A stretch of DNA of 33,359 nt. Origin: Lachnoanaerobaculum saburreum DSM 3986 (GTDB lineage: Bacteria; Bacillota; Clostridia; Lachnospirales; Lachnospiraceae). The stretch is from contig NZ_GL622296.1 in NCBI RefSeq assembly GCF_000185385.1, forward strand, positions 1,102,201 through 1,135,559, in the 5' to 3' direction. Both the position numbers and the translations under genes were made by a program. A model generated the notes under the pieces. It saw nothing but the letters and a program-made list of their open reading frames with translations. It searched no databases and was not told where the DNA came from. This document shows positions 1 to 6,227 of this stretch, one piece after another. Each line of letters begins with the position of its first letter. Within the stretch, counting starts at the first letter, position 1.

Positions 1-35
1 TATTTCCCTGTAAGTGGCTTAAATGCTAGATTTTA

Positions 36-195
36 GAGTTCCAAAATGCCTATTTAAAATGGAACTTTTATGGAACTTTTGCCCCTAAAAATGGAACTGT
101 CATTATAATTATAAATTTTTTATAAAGCTATTTTTTCTTGTAACGGCTTAAAAGTTCCGTTTTTAGTTCCATTTTCAACTCGTATTTTGGAACTA
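36..195. other. Candidate replication origin: iterons around an AT-rich core
   Basis: Seven copies of GGAAC or its complement GTTCC lie within about 155 bp, most in the context AATGGAACTTTT. Forward copies centre near 63, 73, 95 and 191, and inverted copies near 40, 156 and 168. An almost pure A/T stretch (about 101-140) separates the main forward group from the inverted group. The cluster sits directly after the primase-helicase stop codon. SaPI origins have this same position and plan, with short iterons flanking an AT-rich tract next to rep. Function is inferred. Confidence 0.6.
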
Positions 196-2379
196 TTCAA
201 ACGGTATGGCTTGCCCCTCATTCACTGGTATAAATTCATCGCTTAGCTTTAATCCCTCACAATAAGACGCAAGAATATTTTTTAATCTAGTCTTATGTAT
301 TGTGTATCCTGTAAGCTTTACTATTCTGTCTCTGAACTGACGAACTCCTACCGCCTGTCTACCGTTATCTTGGCAATATTTATTATATGCAGTTAATAAT
401 TCTTGTTTACTCACCTTGTCCGCTGGGTTTTTAGTGATTATATAGCCCTCATCCATCAGGAAACTATAAACGGTGTCGCTGTTTTTGCGGTAATTTGCGA
501 TTACTTCCGCACCTGCTGCTATTTCGGTAAAGTTATAATTATTTGCTCTAAGCCTATGCAGTCCCTCAATGCCCCAATTCGCTATAGCCGGCAACTCCTT
601 AATCATTTTATCTAATATGTTCGGGTCTCTTTCCTTTTCCTCTATGGTGTGAGTACAAGGCACTATATACATACGCCTATAGATGTGTTCGCCTTTATCA
701 TCCGCGATATATGGCAAATCGTTACAAGCAATAACTACAAGGCCTTTAAATACAAGGGTTCTTATATCCTTGCCCTTTGCTTCTACCTTGATAGCGTCCC
801 CACCTGTTACAGACTTAAAAATTGAACTGTCTTTTACATCCGCCTTGCTTTGGTCGCCGTTCATAATAAGCCTAACAAGTCCGGCATTAGCAAATGCAAA
901 ACGTCCCTTGTCTTCATTCATATTCTGTAACGGTATACTTGTTATATTTTCCTGCCCGATCAGATGCCCTAACAGCCCTAAAAATTGGCTTTTGCCTGTG
1001 TTCCCTACAGGAGAGTACAAAAATACCGCCTTTTTGGTCTTATGGCCGTATATGTTAGAGATTGCAAGCCCTGCCACTTCTTGCAATGACTTATAAGCTT
1101 GCCAATCTATGCCACCGTCTGCACTCTTGCATAAATCTCTTATAAACTTGGTAAAAGTGTGGTATTCTGTTATTGTATAACTCTCTATATATTCCGTATT
1201 CACTTGCCTTGTGTATAAAATATCGGCGTTATGCGGCTCAAGGGCTTTAGTATCGATATTGTATAAACCGTTTTTAAAGTTTATATATTTTTCATTGGTA
1301 TTAAAGTTCTTTTCATTTGCCATGTGGTCAACATCTGCAAGCATTAAATTATATACATTGTTTAGTAAGTTATCGTTTGTCAGTGCATCTGGAATATAAG
1401 CCGATATCTTAGCTTTAACAGCATTCTTATCCATATGCTTATAATAGCCGTTACAATACCAATAAAATGCACTATCAACACATTTATAACTTAAATTCTC
1501 ACCTATACAGGCCTTAAGCAACCCTACATTTATACGCTGTTTTATTGTCCCGTCTTTTCTCTCTGTCAACTCTACCCACGGGGCAACGATTGCGTCCACG
1601 CTTTTAATAAGTTCTTTTAAATCCTCTTTAGAGTGTCTCTCTACTTCTAGATAGTCTGTTACGTCTCCATGCTCTGCCTGTGATGTAATAACAACCTTGA
1701 TTGAATGGGCAAATGCTCGCAAGCTTTTTAGTATCTTGTCTTTTAACTCAAGCCCCGGGGCATCATTATCAGGCAAAATAACCACCCTTGCACCTGTGAA
1801 ATAGTGGGCAAACTCTGAACGCCAATCGCTAACACTTCCGGCCGTTACAGCTGTAAAACCTAAGTCCTTTAATGTATCAACGTCCTTTTCGCCCTCTGTG
1901 ATATATACGGGATAACCTTTTTTAATTGCCCTTATAGCAGCAGGCAAATTATAAAGGGAATACACTCCCTTAGGCTTTTCCATTGTGAAGCTGTCGTTTT
2001 TCTTGTCTATAACGGCGTATCTTATATGTTTACCGATAAAACGGATTTTGCTATATAAGTATTTGCCGTTAGCGTCCTTATAATCGTATACGGCTTCAAT
2101 AGGCTTATCTACATAACTTGCTATTTTAGTCAGTAAATTCTTTTCTTGTGTTGTTCTACCGTCATTAAACAGATCATCTTCAGTTAGTCCGACTTCAGAC
2201 AAAATATTTTTATAATTACAACCTGCGTGACATTTTAAAATAATCCTGTTATTTCTTCCCTGTGATATGCTTAGGCTTGCTTTTTTGTCATTATGGCAAG
2301 GACAACGCACATTTATAGTATTGTTTCGTGGTGTTGCTCCGTTAAGGTCAAAATGCTTTAAAAACTCTTTATATTCCAA
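193..2379 (-). CDS. Primase-helicase (TOPRIM plus SF3/D5-type ATPase), satellite replication protein
   Basis: A 728-residue replication protein. Residues 26-54 form a CHC2-like zinc site (C26, C28, C50, C54). A TOPRIM-like domain follows, with TEGEKD at 161-166 and the DND triad at 204-206. The C-terminal half is a D5/SF3-type helicase with Walker A SPVGNTGKS at 456-464 and a sensor-like ACND at 551-554. The fusion of primase and helicase is typical of phage P4, PICI and other satellites, where it melts and primes its own iteron origin. Translation starts at TTG 2379, supported by an aaaggggg ribosome site just upstream; no better ATG was found. The gene is third in the leftward operon, 11 bases after the excisionase-like gene, and its stop touches the candidate origin. 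Exact family assignment is from motifs only. Confidence 0.88.
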   Translation of the reverse strand: MEYKEFLKHFDLNGATPRNNTINVRCPCHNDKKASLSISQGRNNRIILKCHAGCNYKNILSEVGLTEDDLFNDGRTTQEKNLLTKIASYVDKPIEAVYDYKDANGKYLYSKIRFIGKHIRYAVIDKKNDSFTMEKPKGVYSLYNLPAAIRAIKKGYPVYITEGEKDVDTLKDLGFTAVTAGSVSDWRSEFAHYFTGARVVILPDNDAPGLELKDKILKSLRAFAHSIKVVITSQAEHGDVTDYLEVERHSKEDLKELIKSVDAIVAPWVELTERKDGTIKQRINVGLLKACIGENLSYKCVDSAFYWYCNGYYKHMDKNAVKAKISAYIPDALTNDNLLNNVYNLMLADVDHMANEKNFNTNEKYINFKNGLYNIDTKALEPHNADILYTRQVNTEYIESYTITEYHTFTKFIRDLCKSADGGIDWQAYKSLQEVAGLAISNIYGHKTKKAVFLYSPVGNTGKSQFLGLLGHLIGQENITSIPLQNMNEDKGRFAFANAGLVRLIMNGDQSKADVKDSSIFKSVTGGDAIKVEAKGKDIRTLVFKGLVVIACNDLPYIADDKGEHIYRRMYIVPCTHTIEEKERDPNILDKMIKELPAIANWGIEGLHRLRANNYNFTEIAAGAEVIANYRKNSDTVYSFLMDEGYIITKNPADKVSKQELLTAYNKYCQDNGRQAVGVRQFRDRIVKLTGYTIHKTRLKNILASYCEGLKLSDEFIPVNEGQAIPFE

Positions 2380-2390
2380 TCTAACCCCCT

Positions 2391-2639
2391 TTAGCTTACG
2401 CTTTCATAAGGAATATTAAATCGGTCACAGAAATATTTTTTCGGAACTCTGCCCCTTACAGTGTAATATCCTTCTGCCTCTAAGTCTGAATTCAGGTCGT
2501 TAAGTATCTTGTAGGCCACGCTAATACTACGGCTTAATAAGTACGCTATATCTTCGGCCGTTAAGTGCGTACGCTCTCTAATACTGTCAATGTTCGCCTG
2601 CTGCCTTACCTTTTCGCAAAGCTTATGTTTTTCATCCAT
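2391..2639 (-). CDS. Small excisionase-like winged-helix DNA-binding protein
   Basis: An 82-residue protein with a helix-turn-helix core (LTAEDIAYLLSRSISVAYKI, about 26-45) followed by a wing ending in GRVPKKYFCDRF. This resembles the small excisionase or AlpA-like proteins of Gram-positive integrative elements, which direct the integrase towards excision and sometimes act as regulators. It has a good ribosome site (gaaaggag) before ATG 2639. It lies between the Cro-like gene and the primase-helicase on the leftward transcript, where PICIs carry xis. The role is inferred from fold and position; a plain transcription factor is the alternative. Confidence 0.6.
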   Translation of the reverse strand: MDEKHKLCEKVRQQANIDSIRERTHLTAEDIAYLLSRSISVAYKILNDLNSDLEAEGYYTVRGRVPKKYFCDRFNIPYESVS

Positions 2640-2670
2640 TAGCTTACTGCTCCTTTCTTTATTTACTATC

Positions 2671-2694
2671 TTCTTAGCACCTCAATAGCTGGGA
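2671..2694. repeat. 24-bp direct repeat, copy 1 (between cro-like and xis-like genes)
   Basis: Matches 4123-4146 at 22 of 24 positions, with CCTCAATAGCTGGGA identical. This copy lies in the 69-base gap upstream of the excisionase-like gene. Confidence 0.75.
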
Positions 2695-2708
2695 TTTGTT
2701 ATTGATTG

Positions 2709-2912
2709 TTACGGGTTGCTTACTTCTCTAATGTCCTTAACCTCTACGCCTAAAACGTTGGCTATTTTTTCGGCTGTTTCATATAGGCAACTTTTGCCCC
2801 CTTTAATACAGCTTATAGTTGCTCTTGAAAGCCCGGCACGCTTTGCCAACTGAGAGGCTGTCAAATCCTTATCAACTAAGATATGGCCTAACTTGTATCT
2901 GTCTACCCTCAT
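2709..2912 (-). CDS. Cro-like helix-turn-helix regulator
   Basis: A 67-residue protein that is almost entirely one XRE-type helix-turn-helix: LTASQLAKRAGLSRATISCI near 17-36, then the usual third and fourth helices (ETAEKIANVLGVEVKDI). It has no extra domain. It is the first gene of the leftward operon and reads divergently from the repressor, the position of cro in phages and str in SaPIs. A ribosome site (aaggag) precedes ATG 2912. It probably competes for the same three operators as the repressor and favours the excision and replication state; this is inference from layout. Confidence 0.8.
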   Translation of the reverse strand: MRVDRYKLGHILVDKDLTASQLAKRAGLSRATISCIKGGKSCLYETAEKIANVLGVEVKDIREVSNP

Positions 2913-2937
2913 TTATTAACTCCTTTCTTGATTGTGT

Positions 2938-3016
2938 AAATACAGTTTTTTTACTGTATTTTTATACTACTACAGTTTTTTAACTGTGTCAATGTATGTA
3001 ACAAGTTTTTTATTGT
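2938..3016. promoter_or_regulatory. Three-site operator array of the lysogeny switch
   Basis: Three dyads share the form ACAGT-N6-ACTGT with T/A-rich spacers: 2942-2957 (perfect arms that extend to 9 bp at 2938-2961), 2972-2987 (perfect) and 3001-3016 (ACAAG/ATTGT, degenerate). Centres are 30 and 29 bp apart, about three helical turns, so bound dimers could face the same side. Site 2 fills the spacer of the leftward promoter, site 1 lies just past its -10, and site 3 lies just upstream of the rightward -35. The pattern fits cooperative binding that shuts the leftward promoter. Confidence 0.8.
2964..2992 (-). promoter_or_regulatory. Leftward promoter of the cro-xis-primase operon
   Basis: On the minus strand, TTGACA (2992-2987) and TAGTAT (2969-2964) are separated by 17 bases. 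The central operator dyad occupies the spacer, which explains repression directly. Confidence 0.8.
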
Positions 3017-3024
3017 ATTTAATC

Positions 3025-3053
3025 TTGTATTTACAATTTTGAAATGCTATTAT
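3025..3053 (+). promoter_or_regulatory. Rightward promoter of the repressor gene
   Basis: TTGTAT (3025-3030), a 17-base spacer and TATTAT (3048-3053) preceded by an extended -10 TG. The weakest operator copy ends 8 bases upstream of the -35. Confidence 0.65.
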
Positions 3054-3083
3054 TAAAATAAAAAGTAAGGTTAATGTATTGTT

Positions 3084-3584
3084 ATGGCTAAAAGTATGGG
3101 GGAAAATATAAAGAGAATAAGAAAGTCTAAGGGATTAACGCAAAAAGAAGTAGCTAAAAAGTTGGGAATATCTCAACAGAGTTTTGCTCAGTATGAACGG
3201 ATAGATGCAATACCAAAGTTTAAAACTTTGCAAAATATAGCCGATGCCCTTGATGTTTCAGTTGGTGACATTATTTATGACGGTCCCAAGGATAAAAGCC
3301 GCTATTTAATAGAATTCACAAAATATTTATACGACCATGGTTTCAAATATGAATACGGCGATGAAAGTTTAGCAGCTTTTATGGGGATAGGTGATTATGC
3401 GGAAAAAAACAAAAAGGACGCCGAGCTATTCGATAAATTAACAAAATCTTTTATATCCGATAAAAGAAAAATAATGTTAACGGGTTTCTTTGATAAACTT
3501 AATGAGTTGGGGCAAGAAGAGGCCGTTCAAAGAGTACAAGAACTTACATGGATTAAGAAATATACAGATCCGGACGAACAATAA
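3084..3584 (+). CDS. CI/Stl-like repressor without an autoprotease domain
   Basis: A 166-residue protein. An XRE-type helix-turn-helix occupies about residues 5-62 (GLTQKEVAKKLGISQQSFAQ is the core). The C-terminal hundred residues are helical and charged. They show no LexA/S24-type Ser-Lys protease signature, unlike SOS-cleaved repressors. In SaPIs the Stl repressor likewise lacks autocleavage and is removed by a helper-phage protein, so such induction is a reasonable inference here. It reads divergently from the Cro-like gene across the three-operator region and should bind those dyads. The ATG at 3084 has only a weak, distant aagg site. Confidence 0.8.
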   Translation: MAKSMGENIKRIRKSKGLTQKEVAKKLGISQQSFAQYERIDAIPKFKTLQNIADALDVSVGDIIYDGPKDKSRYLIEFTKYLYDHGFKYEYGDESLAAFMGIGDYAEKNKKDAELFDKLTKSFISDKRKIMLTGFFDKLNELGQEEAVQRVQELTWIKKYTDPDEQ

Positions 3585-3677
3585 AAGGATGTGCCTAAAA
3601 AGCACGACCATATTTAAAGTATGTCCGTGGCGTGGTTGTTTGAAACAACCCCCCTTAAGAATATTGGTTTTATTTTG

Positions 3678-3715
3678 CCTTTTTATGTGGTACGCATAAA
3701 GTGTGTATCGCATAA
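3678..3715 (+). repeat. 38-bp hairpin repeat, copy 1
   Basis: Nearly identical to 3900-3937. The stem pairs TTATGTGGTAC with GTATCGCATAA around an 11-base loop, 11 pairs including two G-U pairs. Confidence 0.75.
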
Positions 3716-3874
3716 GCAACTGGATGCAATTTTGCGTTGAGCTCTCCCCAGATCTGGGGGGATATGGTTTTAACCCATACTCTTTAGCCGGCACAAATAA
3801 AATTATGAGGTCGTTTGAAACAACCCCATTAAAAATGTTGGAAAATGTTGGTTTTTTATTTGACGTTACAGAAT

Positions 3875-3906
3875 AAAAGGGTATTACGAAATGTAACCCC
3901 CTTTTT
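3875..3906 (+). terminator. Terminator-like hairpin
   Basis: AAAAGGGTATTAC pairs with GTAACCCCCTTTT (two mismatches) across a gaaat loop, and T residues follow. It could end the repressor transcript or a small RNA. It overlaps the start of the second hairpin repeat. Confidence 0.5.
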
Positions 3907-3937
3907 ATGTGGTACTCATAAAGTGCGTATCACATAA
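3900..3937 (+). repeat. 38-bp hairpin repeat, copy 2
   Basis: Same stem as copy 1. The distal arm reads GTATCACATAA, which turns one G-U pair of copy 1 into A-U, a pairing-preserving change. Confidence 0.75.
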
Positions 3938-4086
3938 CCCCCTTATTTTGCTCTGTACAGCGTTTTAATTCTTAGCCCATACTTTACACCTTTGTTCCGT
4001 TAAAACTTAAAATAGACCCCATAGAATTAAAATTTAGCCTATATATTTAATAGTGCCGTTATTCTTTTTCTTTGTAACGGTTCTAT

Positions 4087-4111
4087 TAAGTGTATAGACC
4101 TTATACACTTA
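4087..4111. promoter_or_regulatory. Perfect 10-bp inverted repeat upstream of int
   Basis: TAAGTGTATA and TATACACTTA flank a gacct loop, 57 bases before the integrase start. No T-run follows, so an operator or recombinase arm site is more likely than a terminator. Confidence 0.6.
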
Positions 4112-4122
4112 TGCCGGGCATT

Positions 4123-4146
4123 TTCTTAGTGCCTCAATAGCTGGGA
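4123..4146. repeat. 24-bp direct repeat, copy 2 (immediately upstream of int)
   Basis: Partner of 2671-2694 in the same orientation. It ends about 10 bases before the integrase ribosome site (aaaaaggag). Confidence 0.75.
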
Positions 4147-4167
4147 ACTAAAAAAGGAGTTAAGAAT

Positions 4168-5226
4168 ATGCCGGTTTATAAAGATAACAATAAAAAAGGT
4201 TCGTGGTTTGTGTCCTGCTACTATAAGGACTATGTAGGCCATAAGAAGCAAAAAGTAAAAAGGGGATTTACTACAAAAAAAGAAGCCCAAAGCTGGGAGC
4301 GTGATTTTTTAGAGCATTACAGCAACCAACCGACCATTCTATTTAAGGCCTTAGTAGATGTATATTTAGAGGACTACAAAGCTAAATACAAGCTATCAAG
4401 CTATTATGTAAAAGAAAAAAATATACAATCTCATATACTGCCATACTTTGGAGAAACTAAAATAAACAATATTACACCCAATATGGTTAGAGATTGGCTC
4501 AATAATTTACAAGCAAAGCAAGGCAATACACTAAGCACCGAAACAAAGAACGGCATACTGCGTAATTTATCGGCTATACTTTCTTACGCTTGTAAATACT
4601 ACGGCTTAGGTTCAAACCCTTGTAAATTGGTTGACGCTCTAAAAGATAATACAAAAAAAGAAAAGATATTTTTGACACTGGAGCAATACAAGGCATTCAG
4701 ATCCAACATTACAGACATAAGAGACAAGGTTATATTTGATTTATTATTCTTTGCCGGTTTAAGGCGTGGCGAACTGATGGCCCTTACATTTGGAGATGTG
4801 GACATGGATAATAAACTGCTGCATATTAGTAAAACAAAAGGGTATGCGGCGGGTAGCTATGTAACAACACCACCAAAGACAACAACAAGTAATAGAGTTG
4901 TAACACTTCCAGGCTTTTTAATAGACGAAATAAAAGAGTATAAAGAACATTGTCTTGATACAGATGCCAAAACCTCGCTTTTTAGCATTGGGAAGGCAAG
5001 TATAGAGTATAAAAAAGATAAATATTTAAAGCTGGCAGGTCTGCCATATATGAGAATACACGACTTTAGACACTCGCATGTCGCCCTATTAGTGGAACTG
5101 GGCGAAAACCCGTTACTAATAGCTAATAGGTTAGGGCATTCAGATATTAAAATGACACTTAACACTTATGCCCACCTATACCCAAACAAGCAAAAAGAAC
5201 TAGCCCAAAAACTGGAGAATTTATAA
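4168..5226 (+). CDS. int: Tyrosine-family site-specific integrase
   Basis: A 352-residue tyrosine recombinase of the Tn916/SaPI type. It has an N-terminal arm-binding domain (to about 60), a SAM-like core-binding domain (about 58-155) and a catalytic domain with all expected residues: R199 in GLRRGE, a lysine near 222-224, H298 and R301 in HDFRH, H324 in LGH and the nucleophile Y334 in NTYAH. It integrates and excises the element by recombining att sites, with the small leftward winged-helix protein as likely excisionase. The aaaaaggag ribosome site precedes ATG 4168. The gene ends about 80 bases before brxL sequence begins, so it is the terminal gene of the element, as in most PICIs. It appears intact. 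Confidence 0.95.
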   Translation: MPVYKDNNKKGSWFVSCYYKDYVGHKKQKVKRGFTTKKEAQSWERDFLEHYSNQPTILFKALVDVYLEDYKAKYKLSSYYVKEKNIQSHILPYFGETKINNITPNMVRDWLNNLQAKQGNTLSTETKNGILRNLSAILSYACKYYGLGSNPCKLVDALKDNTKKEKIFLTLEQYKAFRSNITDIRDKVIFDLLFFAGLRRGELMALTFGDVDMDNKLLHISKTKGYAAGSYVTTPPKTTTSNRVVTLPGFLIDEIKEYKEHCLDTDAKTSLFSIGKASIEYKKDKYLKLAGLPYMRIHDFRHSHVALLVELGENPLLIANRLGHSDIKMTLNTYAHLYPNKQKELAQKLENL

Positions 5227-5257
5227 AACATTATCAATTTATTATCAAAATAAAAAC

Positions 5258-5298
5258 AAGCACCTTGAAACCCTTTATTTATGGGCTTCTTGGTGCTG
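5258..5298 (+). terminator. Hairpin terminator after int
   Basis: AGCACC-tt-GAA-a-CCC pairs with GGG-c-TTC-tt-GGTGCT around a tttattta loop, an imperfect long stem that starts 31 bases past the integrase stop. Confidence 0.55.
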
Positions 5299-5323
5299 TT
5301 ATTCTCATCTGGCAGAGTTTATC
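5299..5323. other. Probable attachment-site junction with brxL
   Basis: The frame coding for BrxL becomes convincing from codon 5309 (LAEFIRELRKE). Upstream of it the same frame encodes unrelated residues from the element. The crossover should lie in or next to this stretch. The core cannot be fixed without the other end. Confidence 0.5.
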
Positions 5324-6208
5324 CGAGAACTGCGGAAGGAACAGTATGGTGATGCGTTAGATAAGTATTTCCGCCTTGGAAAGAACCTGAACCAGCGCGA
5401 TACGATTGCTGTCCGCAAGATTGTAGGCGGCTATGTGAAATTGCTGTATCCGGATGGAGAATTCACGAAGGAACAGATTGAAGAAATTCTTGTATTTGCG
5501 CTGGAAATGCGTCGTCGCGTCAAGGAGCAGCTGAAAAAGCTGGGTGGAATGGAGTTCTATGATGTGAACTTCAGCTATATCGACCTTGATACCTTTGAAG
5601 AAAAATTTGTCTCTGTGCCAGAGCAGGGCGGTGGAAAGCTCATCCCCGATGGCATCTGCAATCAAGGACAGGTATATACCGTAAGTCAGGGTAAGTCCGG
5701 TATGATCGGTGTATTCCGCCTTGAAAGCCAGATGCTGCCCGGTAACGGAAAATTTGAGCGCACTGGCCTTGGCAGCGACCGTGATTGCAAGGAATCCACG
5801 AATACGGCGTTCAATTTCCTGAAAGCAAACGGAAATCGAATCAGTGGTAGCATCAGCACCACGATGCGGGATTACATCATCAACTATCAGGATTTACAGG
5901 GCATTGGCATGACCGGAAAGCTGGCATTGCCTACATTGATTGCACTATGCAGCATCGCTCTTGGACGGCCTACAGTCAGTACACTTGCTGTGATGGGTGA
6001 AATCAGCATCAGCGGCACGATTCTGAAAGTGGACGAGCTTGCCAATAGCTTGCAGGTGTGCCTCGATAGCGGAGCAAAGAAAGTGCTGCTTCCGATTACC
6101 AGTGCAGCAGACCTTGGCACCGTGCCGCCTGAGTTGGTGGGGAGTTTTAATCTGATTTTCTACAGCAGTGCGGAAGATGCGGTGTTTAAGGCGTTGGGGG
6201 TAGAGTAA
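5309..6208 (+). pseudogene. brxL: 3' fragment of brxL (BREX Lon-like protein), cut by the element
   Basis: From codon 5309 the frame reads LAEFIRELRKEQ, then GDALDKYFRLGKNLNQRD and continues to residue-level likeness with the C-terminal Lon-protease-like half of BrxL (GGMEFYDVNFSYID, SVPEQGGG, TGKLALPTLIALCS, VLLPITSAADL, VFKALGVE). Full BrxL is about 700 residues; only about the last 300 are here. The AAA+ half must lie beyond the inserted element. No ATG precedes it in frame; the first start-type codon is GTG 5435, which would give 257 residues, with only a poor ribosome site. BrxL is a BREX phage-defence component. The fragment is followed 19 bases later by the Qat operon. It is in frame and undamaged, so precise excision could restore the gene. 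Confidence 0.85.
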
Positions 6209-6227
6209 ATACTGGAGGGATTTGAAG

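Larger units (their letters stand above)
3585..4167. other. 583-base non-coding region rich in repeats and hairpins
   Basis: I see no credible gene here; the open frames lack ribosome sites and family features. The region holds a near-palindrome GGTTGTTTGAAACAACC at 3634-3650 with a partner at 3809-3825, a perfect 14-bp palindrome CCCCAGATCTGGGG at 3746-3759, two copies of a 38-bp hairpin repeat, a terminator-like hairpin and a perfect inverted repeat before int. The first half appears to be an imperfect duplication of the second (3638-3715 against 3813-3937, with an insertion). It may encode a small RNA or hold integrase and excisionase arm sites. Confidence 0.6.
1..5308. mobile_element. Right part of a PICI-like integrated element (phage satellite)
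   Basis: Seen: a repressor and integrase read rightward, and a Cro-like gene, excisionase-like gene and primase-helicase read leftward from a shared operator region. An iteron cluster lies just past the primase-helicase stop. Known: this order (int and stl on one side, str, xis, pri/rep and ori on the other) is the core plan of SaPIs and other phage-inducible chromosomal islands. Inferred: the integrase end abuts brxL coding sequence in mid-gene, so this is the int-proximal end, and the left end lies outside the window. No terS, packaging-interference or structural gene is visible, so a small prophage remnant or another integrative element remains possible. The right boundary is placed to within a few tens of bases. 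Confidence 0.65.

Noticed and set aside
3477-3794. Minus-strand ORF of 105 codons behind the repressor
   Set aside because: It overlaps the repressor gene and the repeat region, and has low-complexity composition and no ribosome site.
5222-5308. tRNA gene as attachment site
   Set aside because: No cloverleaf arms or CCA end are seen. The adjacent sequence codes for BrxL in mid-gene.
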